59,990 nt of DNA, from contig CALZJF010000012.1 in NCBI GenBank assembly GCA_945787885.1, forward strand, positions 1-59,990. Reading direction: 5' to 3'. Below the pieces are notes generated by a model. It had not been told where the DNA came from, made no database searches, and saw only the letters and a program-made list of their open reading frames with translations. Of the stretch, positions 8,659 through 18,405 are shown one piece after another; position 1 is the stretch's first letter, and each line of letters opens with the position of its first letter. The position numbers and the translations under genes are program-made. The stretch comes from an uncultured Bacteroidales bacterium. Its GTDB lineage: Bacteria > Bacteroidota > Bacteroidia > Bacteroidales > Bacteroidaceae.

Positions 8659-8880
8659 GGGGAAACTTGCATTCTTTGTAGGAAAGTCCAATGGTGCAGA
8701 GAGCGGACGTGCTTCGTCCGCACACTGCTTACCCCGGAGTGTTCAGGAAAACACGCGGTTATATCAAGAAGTAAGCATAGTTTTGCACAAACAGATATAG
8801 GACACGCAGAGAATGCTTGGAGACCGACAGGCTGAGCGAGAAAATGCGATAGAAACCTTCTAAAACTTGACGGCACATAT

Positions 8881-9010
8881 TCATCTCAGAGTGACCACAT
8901 AGATGGGTCAGGATGACGGTTTTTGGGGGTAAAAGCAATCACTTGAAGGGTGGAAAATGGTCACTTGAGAGACGTAAGCACTGAGGAAGGCTTGCGAAGC
9001 ACAGTTTTTT
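8881..9010 (+). repeat. Type-2 intergenic repeat, diverged partial copy
   Basis: ATCTCAGAGTGACCA followed by four imperfect 20-22-bp units (for example AAAAGCAATCACTTGA and AAAATGGTCACTTGAG) and GGCTTGCGAAGC corresponds to the core of the elements at 20310 and 33491. The outer ends are missing or unrecognisable. A short frame at 8950-9201 runs across this repeat and is not considered a gene. Confidence 0.65.
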
Positions 9011-9104
9011 TCCCTCAGCCGTATGCTTCAGGTCTGTCCCCAAAAGTATTCCCGAAGAGTGACAAATGGCAAGATGAGAATAAAACTACTCGTGATGAAA
9101 ATAT

Positions 9105-9158
9105 TCAGGTAGGTAATAAGCAAATTATTAGACGTATATTTGCTTATTACCTACCTGA
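9105..9158. repeat. Perfect 21-bp inverted repeat (hairpin)
   Basis: Bases 9105-9125 and 9138-9158 are exact reverse complements (TCAGGTAGGTAATAAGCAAAT on the left) around a 12-base loop. It lies between the convergent EamA and beta-barrel genes but about 450 bases from the first, with no T-run after either arm, so a simple terminator is not the best reading. Each arm resembles the left end of the type-2 repeat (AAGTAGGTAATGAAAATTATT), so it may be two such ends placed head to head. Confidence 0.7.
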
Positions 9159-9249
9159 GCATTTGCCTCCCCCCGACATCGATGTAGGGCGGCACATATA
9201 GATACTTACAATAAACTAATTTGGGCGACTTAACTTACTGACATGAATA

Positions 9250-9825
9250 TTATTTCTTAGGTCTTCCACCAATAACGAAGCCTAATGTCACTTCGAAGTT
9301 GTGGGCACCTTTCTTACTTATATTGAATTGAGTGGTAAGTCTGATATGACGCAGTAATTCTATGCCCACACGAGGCGCAATAAACAGAGATATGCCAGAA
9401 GAGGGATAATACTCGTCGCCTACCACATCAAGCGAGGCAATACCTAAACCTGTACCAACAAAAGGGTTGATTTTCTTTCCCTGACGAAAATTGTAATCTG
9501 TTACAGCAGCAAACGCAAGCGTACGATTGCTCTGCCAGTGGTCATGTCCATCGTTTATAAGTTCATTGTATCCCCAGCGTGCTGTTGAAAGTTCTAACAG
9601 TACACCACAATCCCAAGGCGTTCCTTTGAAATTGTATCTGGCTTCAAGACCGAGTGATGCACCGACTTGAGGGGACGTAAAGTCATGAAAGTTTCCCAAA
9701 GGAACAGTAATACCCAAGCGGGCTTCTCCTTCAAATTTTTGAACGATAGTCTGAGCTTTGGCATTATTTACTTGACAAAAAGGCCATGCTAAAAGCAATA
9801 TCAACAAATGAATTTTATGCTTCAT
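9250..9825 (-). CDS. Small outer-membrane beta-barrel protein, function unknown
   Basis: 191 residues with a signal peptide (MKHKIHLLILLLAWPFCQVNNAKA, cleavage before QT). The mature part has an eight-strand-like pattern (EARLGITVPLGNF, ASLGLEARYNF, PFVGTGLGIASLDV, APRVGIELLRHIRLTTQFNI) and ends VTLGFVIGGRPKK. It resembles OmpX/opacity-type barrels of Bacteroidetes. The enzymatic or adhesive role is unknown. It stands alone between repeats and a glycosyltransferase. Confidence 0.7.
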   Translation of the reverse strand: MKHKIHLLILLLAWPFCQVNNAKAQTIVQKFEGEARLGITVPLGNFHDFTSPQVGASLGLEARYNFKGTPWDCGVLLELSTARWGYNELINDGHDHWQSNRTLAFAAVTDYNFRQGKKINPFVGTGLGIASLDVVGDEYYPSSGISLFIAPRVGIELLRHIRLTTQFNISKKGAHNFEVTLGFVIGGRPKK

Positions 9826-10005
9826 TATTTATTTAATATAATTTTAACGAAGTATAAATTGTTAAAATTTCGGCTATTGCATTTCTTGCTAAATAGATAA
9901 TCTTTAATTGAGCAGCACTGTTGTGGATTTTTTTGAGTACCTGATCAGCAAATAGTTGCTCAGTATTTTGTCATGTCAGCTCTTTCACCAATCCTCTCCT
10001 GTACG

Positions 10006-10908
10006 TTAGTCTGTTTCTTGGAAGTCTATGGGAATCTCCTCGGCTACGGAATCATTGAGGGGATGCGTCATGATGTAGATAAAGCCATCGAACATATCGC
10101 GGAAGCACGCCCATCGTAGTGCTATGCTGGATTTGGGGCGAACATGATGGGCTGCCCGCGTCGCAGCATCGGGGAGCGGCATCGTCAGGGCAGCATAGAC
10201 GATGCGGAGGAGGGCCATCGGTGTACTGTAGAGCATATAGAACACGGCTCCTTTGCTCCGCCGTACGCGCTTGTCATAGAAAAAACGGCTGCCCGTGGTT
10301 TCTGCATTTGGAATTGTGCAAATGGGGAAGGGGAAATAGCGGATGCAAAGCCCATACTGATGTGCCTGATGAATGAAAACCTCCTCCTCACCACAGGATA
10401 GATAGGGTGCGCCGAGTCCGAAACGTGTGTCGAAGAGTGGCAGACACTGGTCTAAGCGTAGCGCAATTTCCAAGCTGGAGATATAAGTGCCGCGCGGACG
10501 TTGGGGATAATCAAACGTATAGTCAGCATAAGGCTTCATAGGTGTACCATCGGTGGTGAGGACTTGGAAGCAGGCTATATCGACATCGGGATTTTGCTCG
10601 AAGGTGGAGATGACGTGGTCTATCTGCGCTTCCGTATAGCGTGCGTCATCATCAGCAATGATGGCCAACGGTGTGGCACAATGGCGAAGCGCATGGTTGC
10701 GATTGACAGAGAGCCCACTCTTCGGTAGGGGCAGGATGGTCACGTCTGAGCGATGGCGAAGCTCCTCTGGAATCATCTGCAGGAAGAGGTCGTTCGTATA
10801 TTGGAAGGAAACGACGTAGCAGACTTCCTCACGCTGAGGGAGGAGCATGGAGGCCACGTTTGCTACGCGGTCGTTCAGCGTACAGATGAGTAAAGAGATT
10901 TTGGGCAT
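10006..10908 (-). CDS. Glycosyltransferase family 2 protein
   Basis: 300 residues with a GT-A fold. The N-terminus PKISLLICTLNDR is the nucleotide-binding first strand. SVNRNHALRHCATPLAIIADDDARYT (about 65-90) carries the DDD metal-binding motif typical of GT2 enzymes. A later GAPYLSCGEEEVFI segment holds the acidic base region. No membrane anchor is obvious beyond a hydrophobic stretch near 220-235. The sugar donor and acceptor cannot be inferred. It is downstream of dnaE with a 120-base gap and no other glycan genes beside it. Confidence 0.8.
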   Translation of the reverse strand: MPKISLLICTLNDRVANVASMLLPQREEVCYVVSFQYTNDLFLQMIPEELRHRSDVTILPLPKSGLSVNRNHALRHCATPLAIIADDDARYTEAQIDHVISTFEQNPDVDIACFQVLTTDGTPMKPYADYTFDYPQRPRGTYISSLEIALRLDQCLPLFDTRFGLGAPYLSCGEEEVFIHQAHQYGLCIRYFPFPICTIPNAETTGSRFFYDKRVRRSKGAVFYMLYSTPMALLRIVYAALTMPLPDAATRAAHHVRPKSSIALRWACFRDMFDGFIYIMTHPLNDSVAEEIPIDFQETD

Positions 10909-11028
10909 GGGGTTGGTGAGAAGTATTTTTAAGGGAGGAGGGGTAAACTGGAAAAAATTATCTCTGAAAATGTTTGGCTGCCTTATTATTTTGCTATTCC
11001 CTTCCCCCCCTCAAATCTAAGTCTCTGA

Positions 11029-14000
11029 TTAGTTGATCTTATATGTCAAGGCATCGTTGCTTTCGATGTAGTCTATAATCTTTTTAGAGATATTGATGCG
11101 AAGTCCGTTGGAGGTCATTGTCAGCTTAGTGTTCTGAATGGGATCGCAGAGGGTGAAATCAAGCTCGCAGTCACCGGGAGAGTCGGCGAGCATTGCCACC
11201 AGCTCAGAGACGCGTTCCTCATCAAGCACATCAATATTGCAAATGATATTGAGGCGCTTGATTTTGCTACTTTTGATGTCGGCGAGGAAATCTACTTTCG
11301 TGATATTCAGCTGCGGCAGCGGTTCGCCCCATGTGCGCGCTTGCACCATACCCGTGATGAAGAGCGATGCTCCGACACAGAAATAGCCTTTGAACTGCGC
11401 CCAAGCGTCGCCGAAAAGTGCCAATTCGCCTGGACCTTCAAAGTCTTCAATGACCACCTTACCGAAGGGAACTCCGCGTTTCGTGGTTCGCTCTTCAACA
11501 CTCGTCACGATGCCGCCGAGATAGACGATTTGATTCATGTAGGAATTAAGGTCGTCAACGTGAGGCATACGCATGGTGCAGATATGGTCGAGCACAAGTT
11601 TGAAATCATCGAGGGGATGGCCAGAGAGATAGATAGAGATGAGGTTGCGCTCCTTGTTCAGGCGTTCGAGGTCGCTCCACTGAGTGTATGCCGTCGGTGG
11701 TTTGGGCTTTTGAATCTCCACGGCCTCAAAGCCTCCAAAGAGCGACATTTCTTGCTCGCGCTGCTCCTGCTGATAGCGTTGGCCATAGGCTACGAGATTT
11801 TCGAGGAAAGTGCCTCCGCGTTCGGTCTCAGCAAAATATTGTTCGCGGCAAATGCCCTCAAAGCAGTCGAACGCCCCCGATAGAATCAGGCATTCCAAGT
11901 TTTTGCGGTTGCAGGCGTTGAGATTGATGCGCTCGAAGAAATCATAGACATCCGAGAATTTTCCCTGGCTGTTGCGCTCCTCGATGATGGTAGAGATGGC
12001 ATTTTCTCCGACACCCTTGATACCAGCCAGTCCGAAGCGGATGTTTCCGCTGGCATTCACGCTGAATTTTACGATTGACTCATTGACATCAGGGCTGAGC
12101 GTGCTGATGCCCATGTTCTTGCTCTCATCCATAAGTTTTGACACCTCGGTGATGTCGCTGCTTCTACAGGAGAGGAGTGCCGCCATATATTCAGCAGGAT
12201 AGTGTGCTTTGAGGTAAGCCGTCTGGTAGGCCACCCAGCTATAGCATGCTGCATGAGATTTATTGAAAGCATAGGAGGCAAACTTCTCCCAATCGCTCCA
12301 GATGCGCTCTAATACTTCGGGATCATGCCCATTGCGTTTTCCGCCCTCTATGAATTTGGGCTTCATCTGCGCGACGATGTCTGCCTTCTTTTTACCCATG
12401 GCTTTTCGGAGCGCATCGCTCTCACCGCGGGTGAAGTCAGCCAACTGCCGGGAGAGGAGCATCACTTGTTCCTGATAGACCGTAATACCGTAGGTGTCTT
12501 TCAGGTATTTCTCCATGCAAGGAATGTCGTAACGTATCTCTTCCCTACCATTCTTACGGGCAATGAAGGATGGAATCTTGTCCATCGGTCCGGGACGGTA
12601 GAGGGCGTTCATGGCTATGAGATCCTCAAAGACTGTCGGGTGCAGTTCCTTCAAATATTTCCTCATGCCTGGCGACTCAAACTGGAAAGTTCCGACCGTG
12701 AGTCCCTGTTGATAGAGGCGATAGGTCAGTTCATCATCAATAGGAATGTTGTCAAGATCGACATCAATGCCTCGTGTGAGCTTGACATTCTTCACTGCCT
12801 CCTTCTGCTCAGAAAGAGTTTTGAGACCGAGGAAGTCCATTTTGATAAGTCCCGTAGATTCTATGACGTGGCCATCGTATTGCGTAACGGCAGTTTTGAT
12901 ATTGGGAAAATCTGGGTCGTCGGCCGTACTAACGGGGACATGTTCGCTGATAGGGTCGCGACAGATGATGAATCCGCAGGCATGTATGCCGATATTTCGC
13001 ACCGTTCCCTCCAGCATTCTGGCATACTTAATCGTATTTCGCAGCTTCTGGTCGGCCGAAGCCTCTGCCATCTGGAGCTGCGGCGTACACTTGATGATAT
13101 TCGTCAGATTTGACTTTAAGCCATCGGGCAGTCGGTCAGGGATGGCTTTGCAGAGAGCATTAGTGACATCAAGCGGCACTTTCTCCACGCGTGCCACATC
13201 TTTGATGGAGTTTTTTGCAGCCATCGTGCCGTAAGTAATGATGTGCGCACAGTTTTCTACTCCATATTTCTGCATAACCCACTGCAACACCTTGCCGCGT
13301 CCGTCATCATCAAAGTCTGTATCAATATCAGGGAGAGAAATACGATCTGGATTGAGGAAACGCTCAAAGAGGAGGTCATACTTCAGAGGGTCGATTTTAG
13401 TGATACCCAAACAATATGCCACCACGCTTCCTGCAGCAGAACCACGGCCAGGCCCCACCCATACTCCCAGTTCGCTACGGGCAGCATTAATGAAATCCTG
13501 TACGATGAGGAAGTAGCCAGGGAATCCCATGGTCTTCATGATATGAAGTTCGAAGCGTATGCGTTCGTCAACCTCCTCGCTGAGCGGTTCACCATAGATG
13601 CGGCGGGCTCCCTCGTAAGCCAATTTAGCAAGATAGTCAGCCTCAAACTTGATGCGGTAGAGTTTCTCATAGCCGCCGAGCTTATCAATCTTCTTCTTTC
13701 CCTCCTCAAAGGGCAACGGGTTTTCGCCATTTTCATCAGTGGTGAACTCGCGGAAAAGGTCATCTTCAGAAAACTTTTCACGCCACACCTCTTCAGTACC
13801 AAAGTCTGCAGGGATGGGGAAGAAGGGCATGATGGGAGGGTTCTCAATGTCGTATATTTCTACCTTATCGAGAATTTCCACTGTGTTTGTCAGTGTTTCT
13901 GGCATATCGTGGAAGACCTCTTCCATTTCCGCACGCGTTTTGAACCATTCCTGCTTGCTGTAGCGCATACGACTGGGGTCTTCAAGTTCCTTGCCTGTAG

Positions 14001-14739
14001 AGAGACACAGCAGATGGTCATGAGCCTCGGCATTATCTTCATTGACGAAGTGGCTATCATTTGTACAAATGATTTTGATGTCGTGGCGTCGAGCCAGTTC
14101 GATGATATGCGGCTCCACTTCCTTCTGCTCCGCGTATGTTTCTCTGTTTGCCAAGATGGTAGCATCTTTCACTTCATGGCGCTGGAGTTCCAAATAATAG
14201 TCGTCACCCCAGATGTCTTTGAACCATTTTACACGCCTGTCAGCCTCCTCCATTCGCTCGTGCTTGATGTGTTGAGGGATTTCACCGCCCAAGCAAGCCG
14301 ACGAGATGATGAGTCCTTCGTGAAACTCTTCGAGGTCGGCAAAGTCTGTTCGAGGGTGCATATAGAAGCCATCCACCCACGAACGGCTGACGAGTTTGAC
14401 CAGATTGTGGTATCCCACTTTGTTTTTTGCCAAAACAACGAGGTGCCATCCGCCCATATCCTCGCGCTGCTCTTTGAGAGCTTTATTGCCACGCCGGGCT
14501 ACATACATTTCGCACCCAAAGATGGGCTTAAACGGCTCAAGGCCCTCTTTTTTCCTGCCTTTATTGACCTTTTGGCAATAGTCGAAAAACTCTTTGATAC
14601 CGAACATATTGCCATGGTCCGTGATGGCCATGCCCTTCATCCCATCTTTGACAGCCTTGTCAACCAACTGATTGATAGGACTCTGACCGTCGAGCAAAGA
14701 ATAATAAGTATGAACGTGTAGATGAACAAAGTCGAGCAT
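11029..14739 (-). CDS. dnaE: DNA polymerase III alpha subunit
   Basis: Replicative polymerase of the C-family, 1236 residues. The chosen ATG gives MLDFVHLHVHTYYSLLDGQ, the conserved start of the N-terminal PHP domain with HLHVHT. The polymerase core carries the catalytic aspartates in LPDIDTDFDDDGR, GPGRGSAAGS and the tau-type fingers. Near the C-terminus there is an OB-fold segment (VYLGGIVTSVEERTTKRG). A start 39 bases upstream would overlap the preceding porin gene and adds nothing conserved. The start is 10 bases after the stop of the putative porin, so the two may share a transcript. Confidence 0.95.
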   Translation of the reverse strand: MLDFVHLHVHTYYSLLDGQSPINQLVDKAVKDGMKGMAITDHGNMFGIKEFFDYCQKVNKGRKKEGLEPFKPIFGCEMYVARRGNKALKEQREDMGGWHLVVLAKNKVGYHNLVKLVSRSWVDGFYMHPRTDFADLEEFHEGLIISSACLGGEIPQHIKHERMEEADRRVKWFKDIWGDDYYLELQRHEVKDATILANRETYAEQKEVEPHIIELARRHDIKIICTNDSHFVNEDNAEAHDHLLCLSTGKELEDPSRMRYSKQEWFKTRAEMEEVFHDMPETLTNTVEILDKVEIYDIENPPIMPFFPIPADFGTEEVWREKFSEDDLFREFTTDENGENPLPFEEGKKKIDKLGGYEKLYRIKFEADYLAKLAYEGARRIYGEPLSEEVDERIRFELHIMKTMGFPGYFLIVQDFINAARSELGVWVGPGRGSAAGSVVAYCLGITKIDPLKYDLLFERFLNPDRISLPDIDTDFDDDGRGKVLQWVMQKYGVENCAHIITYGTMAAKNSIKDVARVEKVPLDVTNALCKAIPDRLPDGLKSNLTNIIKCTPQLQMAEASADQKLRNTIKYARMLEGTVRNIGIHACGFIICRDPISEHVPVSTADDPDFPNIKTAVTQYDGHVIESTGLIKMDFLGLKTLSEQKEAVKNVKLTRGIDVDLDNIPIDDELTYRLYQQGLTVGTFQFESPGMRKYLKELHPTVFEDLIAMNALYRPGPMDKIPSFIARKNGREEIRYDIPCMEKYLKDTYGITVYQEQVMLLSRQLADFTRGESDALRKAMGKKKADIVAQMKPKFIEGGKRNGHDPEVLERIWSDWEKFASYAFNKSHAACYSWVAYQTAYLKAHYPAEYMAALLSCRSSDITEVSKLMDESKNMGISTLSPDVNESIVKFSVNASGNIRFGLAGIKGVGENAISTIIEERNSQGKFSDVYDFFERINLNACNRKNLECLILSGAFDCFEGICREQYFAETERGGTFLENLVAYGQRYQQEQREQEMSLFGGFEAVEIQKPKPPTAYTQWSDLERLNKERNLISIYLSGHPLDDFKLVLDHICTMRMPHVDDLNSYMNQIVYLGGIVTSVEERTTKRGVPFGKVVIEDFEGPGELALFGDAWAQFKGYFCVGASLFITGMVQARTWGEPLPQLNITKVDFLADIKSSKIKRLNIICNIDVLDEERVSELVAMLADSPGDCELDFTLCDPIQNTKLTMTSNGLRINISKKIIDYIESNDALTYKIN

Positions 14740-14749
14740 AAGGATAAAC

Positions 14750-16912
14750 TCAGTTAAAGAAATTCCAGCTAATGCCAAATCGCAATACGCGTTGGTTAGT
14801 GGGATAGTGAGGTGTCATAAAATAGTTTCCATTGCCGCAATTGACGTGTCCCATCATCACATAAAAACGGCAATGCTTCAGATGGAAATTGGCATAGATG
14901 TTCACCCAAGGATAGTTGCCTAACTGCTGCCGATGTTCTGCATCCTGCACAGCATAGCCACCAATCATGGGCACATAAGCAGGAGCATAATAACGGGTAA
15001 AGTAGCGCACGTCGGCACCAATCTCCGTACGCAACACCTTAGCAATGCGGAAGAGGAGATAGAGATTTGACCATCCGTTGAATAGAGGGAGCGGAAGCAC
15101 CTTGTCGTCAGAAGATTTCTGAAGAGTCAGCCTATTCTCCCAATTAAGCGGTCCGAAGGTAAAGTCTTGTTGCAGTCCCACTTGTAATAGCTGCACATTT
15201 TTTTCAGCTTGCGCAGGGCATACGCCATAGAGCGTTTTGGATGTTGCTGCAGGTGTTTCGCCCTCATCGGCGGCGGTAGTTCCCATCTGCTGTATTTGCT
15301 GCCAGAAGGTGAAGTTCTGTATGGTTTCTGCACCAACGGTGAGACGCGTTTTTCGCCATCTCAGTTCCCCTTCTATCCGTGTGCGAAAGGTTTTTGAAAG
15401 ATCAACATCCCACCATGCCGTTGCACTGTGGAAGTGTAGGTAGTAGTAGGCTGGCGTTTCGTTACGTACGAAGCCTCTCGCCAAGATGTTGAGGCTGTCT
15501 TTTCGGATGGGGATATTGAAAGACAAATTGCCTTCTACATTGAACTCACCCCAGTCAGCACCTGTGGTACGCAGTTCGCCCAAGACATTGTAGTGGAACA
15601 AGCGCCCCTGTTCGCGCATGAGTTGTACTCCGAGCGTGATATAGTTATAGTGTTCGGTCTGCATACGCCGCGCTTTGTCTGGCAAAGAGAAGCTGGCATA
15701 TTCGTGAGTAGCATACAGGCGCATACCCGTCTTCACCCATTTTTTGAAACCCTCGCTCATCTCTATGGCCAATGTGTTGCGGACAGAGATGTAGCGCGTG
15801 GGGTCATAGATGCTATCGGCAGCATCGCCATAGAAATCATGGAGATAGAAGTCAGATGTTGCACGATTGTCAATGTAGTATCTGCGGTTATGGTCCACCT
15901 GCATGGTGTGGATGAAGGCAGCAACGGGAACAAAAGTGCTAACGATGATAGAATCAGCCATCTCATCTTTAGCCTTTGCCACGAGCATGGTGTCAGCAGT
16001 TAAAGAATCCACTTTCACCTCCGCTGTTTTTGCTATCGGATTGCCTTGGCTGTCGGGGTGACGGTAAAAGCCTATGTTGTACCGGTGTGTCAGGAAAAGT
16101 GTATTGAGTTTCAGGCGATTGAAGGCAGCTTGCAGCCTCACGGGCATATCGGCAGGCTTGTATTTCGTAGAGAAATATTCGGGATGCGTGATGTAAAGGT
16201 CGTCCTCCAATCCGCCATTCTCTGCATTCTTCGTGCGGTCTAACAGATAGTAGGTGTGCATCTGATATTTCTCTCCACGATGGCTGGCGAAGATTTTAGA
16301 AGCAATGCTGGATTGTTGCTGTTGGCTGAAATAACCACGTCCGTAGAGATAATCAACCTTAAAGCCCAGTCCAGTGCGTTTTCCGGCATTAGTAGCAAAC
16401 AAGACTCTGAGGCGGTCGTCGCCGTTCGTCTTGTTGCCTTGAGTCATATAGGAAAGGTTGGTGATGGGAGATTTTGTGTTTGTGAAAGCACAATCCCTTA
16501 CAGAGTTAAGGACGAAACCATAAGGCTTATCGAACACAAACTGGCTCGCCATCGCATAGTCTTGGTTGCCATTGTAGAGGCGTGGTGTGCGTGGTGCGCC
16601 GAGATTTCCCGTCGTGTTGTACTCGCCGTAACGTCCTTCTGTAGCATTGTCGTTTTGGAAGAGGTGCGCCACGGTGTCTGGTATGGTGGGGATAATGGTG
16701 CCAAACCGTTCGTCAATAGTCCATGTCGTCAGTCCGCGAGGTATGACCTTTGTAGAGTCTTTTTCAGTCTTTCCGCCGTTTCGTCCAGTTGTTCCCATGG
16801 TTGATGTCCCACGGCGTGTTTGGGCGTTTGCCGTATGCACAGCAAGCATCGCACAGAGCGCGATGCTTGCAAAAATGATAATTTTTCGGATTGATTTCAT
16901 ACCCGTTTTCAT
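14750..16912 (-). CDS. Putative porin (Porin_10-like outer-membrane protein)
   Basis: About 720 residues. Starting at MKTGMKSIRKIIIFAS gives a signal peptide ending HTANA before QTRRG. An earlier in-frame start at 17002 would place 30 non-signal residues first. After a Gly/Thr-rich linker the long remainder is beta-rich (YGFVLNSVRDCAFTNTKSP, LNTLFLTHRYNIGFYRHP, ending RVLRFGISWNFFN) and has the typical C-terminal aromatic residue. It matches the large putative-porin family of Bacteroidetes. The substrate is unknown. It lies between dapA and dnaE on the same strand. Confidence 0.75.
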   Translation of the reverse strand: MKTGMKSIRKIIIFASIALCAMLAVHTANAQTRRGTSTMGTTGRNGGKTEKDSTKVIPRGLTTWTIDERFGTIIPTIPDTVAHLFQNDNATEGRYGEYNTTGNLGAPRTPRLYNGNQDYAMASQFVFDKPYGFVLNSVRDCAFTNTKSPITNLSYMTQGNKTNGDDRLRVLFATNAGKRTGLGFKVDYLYGRGYFSQQQQSSIASKIFASHRGEKYQMHTYYLLDRTKNAENGGLEDDLYITHPEYFSTKYKPADMPVRLQAAFNRLKLNTLFLTHRYNIGFYRHPDSQGNPIAKTAEVKVDSLTADTMLVAKAKDEMADSIIVSTFVPVAAFIHTMQVDHNRRYYIDNRATSDFYLHDFYGDAADSIYDPTRYISVRNTLAIEMSEGFKKWVKTGMRLYATHEYASFSLPDKARRMQTEHYNYITLGVQLMREQGRLFHYNVLGELRTTGADWGEFNVEGNLSFNIPIRKDSLNILARGFVRNETPAYYYLHFHSATAWWDVDLSKTFRTRIEGELRWRKTRLTVGAETIQNFTFWQQIQQMGTTAADEGETPAATSKTLYGVCPAQAEKNVQLLQVGLQQDFTFGPLNWENRLTLQKSSDDKVLPLPLFNGWSNLYLLFRIAKVLRTEIGADVRYFTRYYAPAYVPMIGGYAVQDAEHRQQLGNYPWVNIYANFHLKHCRFYVMMGHVNCGNGNYFMTPHYPTNQRVLRFGISWNFFN

Positions 16913-17006
16913 CTTGGAAATGTAGGGGGCTATGTAGCCTATAGAGGACAGCCAAAAATCCGCCCTCTTTTGGGGATGTTTTAGGATGAAAAGAAATAAC
17001 ACCCCA

Positions 17007-17909
17007 TCAATAAAGTTCTGCTCCTCCGAATTTTTCTAAGGCATCCTGCATTTCCTCCATAGTGGAGGTGCTGACGGGGACAAGCGGGAGCCGTAAAGTG
17101 TTAGAACACATGCCACGCAGTTGCATAAGGGCTTTTACGCCTGCAGGATTGCCTTCTACGAAGGCGAGGCGGAAAACATCAGCCATCTTGCGATGCACAT
17201 CAAGTGCGGCATCCATTTTTCCTTCGATCGTGGCATGTACCAACTCTCCCATCTCTTCGGCAAAGGCATTTCCCACAGCTGATATGAGTCCTACACCGCC
17301 TAAAGTGATAATTTCAAAGGCAATGGCATCATCGCCACTGATGACTTCGAATCCATCAGGAGCTTGCGCAATGATTTGCTCCACCTGTCCAAGATTTCCA
17401 CTTGCCTCTTTGATGGCCACCACATTGCTGCAATCGTTGGCAATGCGCACCACCGTTTGCGGTAGGAGATTGACCCCCGTGCGGCCAGGAATGTTGTAAA
17501 GCACAATGGGAAGAGGCGAGGCCGCAGCTACAGCCAGATAGTGGCGATATAAACCCTCTTGCGTAGGTTTGTTATAATAGGGGGCTACCACCAATATGCC
17601 ATCAAAACCATCGAGGTTGGCTGTTTCGAGATATTCGCATAGATGGAGAGTATCGTTGCTGCCGCAACCCAGCAGAAGAGGGACACGTCCGCCGACGGTC
17701 TCTACAAAGGTTTCCATCAGCATCTCTTTTTCTTCTGTAGTTAATGTCGGTGTCTCCGCTGTGGTACCCAGGACGCAGAGATAGTCAGCCTCACCCTTTT
17801 CTATCAGATAGGCGATATGTTCGCGTAGCGCGTAGAAATCGATGTTGCCCTCTGGAGTGAAAGGGGTCACGACGGCCACTCCGTAGCCTTTGAAGATATT
17901 TTTTCTCAT
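17007..17909 (-). CDS. dapA: 4-hydroxy-tetrahydrodipicolinate synthase
   Basis: First committed enzyme of the lysine/diaminopimelate branch, condensing pyruvate with aspartate semialdehyde. The protein has 300 residues from MRKNIFKGYGVAVVTPF. Active-site elements are GTTAETPTL (48-56), Tyr138 and Arg143 in LYNIPGRTG, and Schiff-base Lys167 in AIKEASGN. The frame stays open up to 18038, but that stretch contains a clear promoter on the same strand, so the upstream ATG is not used. The Ala in place of Gly in GTTGE is a small departure from the usual motif. Confidence 0.93.
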   Translation of the reverse strand: MRKNIFKGYGVAVVTPFTPEGNIDFYALREHIAYLIEKGEADYLCVLGTTAETPTLTTEEKEMLMETFVETVGGRVPLLLGCGSNDTLHLCEYLETANLDGFDGILVVAPYYNKPTQEGLYRHYLAVAAASPLPIVLYNIPGRTGVNLLPQTVVRIANDCSNVVAIKEASGNLGQVEQIIAQAPDGFEVISGDDAIAFEIITLGGVGLISAVGNAFAEEMGELVHATIEGKMDAALDVHRKMADVFRLAFVEGNPAGVKALMQLRGMCSNTLRLPLVPVSTSTMEEMQDALEKFGGAELY

Positions 17910-18007
17910 AGCCTTTATATGAACGTCTATTGAATCGATATACATTGGAAGCATCGTGGTATGACTATATGCGATGCCAACCATTATTTTGCCAAGTTTT
18001 TCGCCTA

Positions 18008-18039
18008 CAAAATTACAATGAATCCCGTTTTTTTGCAAA
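18008..18039 (-). promoter_or_regulatory. Promoter of dapA
   Basis: On the minus strand TTTG (18036-18039) is followed after exactly 20 bases by TAATTTTG (18008-18015), an almost ideal Bacteroidetes sigma-ABfr promoter. Transcription would start near 18004, giving a leader of about 95 bases. The promoter lies inside the 5' extension of the dapA frame and so helps to fix the start at 17909. Confidence 0.75.
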
Positions 18040-18172
18040 TAAAACGCTTGTTATCACCTTTATACCAGCCTTTCGAGTGGAAATTAGTCAATTAGAATGT
18101 AGGAATCAGGAATGAAAAACAGGCATCATGAGAGGGGAATTTGGCTAAGACAGAGAGAATATTAGCATTATA

Positions 18173-18361
18173 GGTAGGTTCTATAAATTAGTTTTCTATA
18201 TAAGGCAGTGTTTCTGTTTTACTTGGATGTCTTCACGCCTCTCGCACCGTATCTTTTTGTCTTTCATTCAGTCACGTAGCCCGCTACGCTCCCTCGTGAA
18301 AAACAAAAAACTACGACACGATAGTCGCAAATACATCGCAAGCTAATTTATAAAACCTACC
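18173..18361 (-). mobile_element. MITE-like element, copy C (complete, 189 bp)
   Basis: This has the same length as copy B in the opposite orientation. The ends GGTAGGTTCTATAAATTAG and CTAATTTATAAAACCTACC form inverted repeats with one mismatch. The target duplication TATA is at 18169-18172 and 18362-18365. The internal hairpin is CGTAGC-CC-GCTACG, where the loop differs from copy B while both arms are kept. It lies between the dapA promoter and the 3' end of the aldo-keto reductase gene. The rest of the 18040-18405 gap shows nothing else. Confidence 0.88.
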
Positions 18362-18405
18362 TATAGTCAAGATGGAAGAAACTTTGAGAAGTCTTCAAAG
18401 CATTA

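Noticed and set aside
8703-8721. GCGGACG-TGCTT-CGTCCGC hairpin after the EamA gene
   Set aside because: The stem is only seven base pairs and no T-run follows, so I do not call it a terminator, though it could stop transcription weakly.
8950-9201. An 83-codon frame in the 8659-9249 gap
   Set aside because: It runs through a diverged type-2 repeat and the 21-bp palindrome, and its translation is of low complexity with no similarity that I know.
13243-14721. A 492-codon open frame antisense to dnaE
   Set aside because: It mirrors dnaE codon by codon on the other strand, has no recognisable domain and no promoter; dnaE itself is certain.
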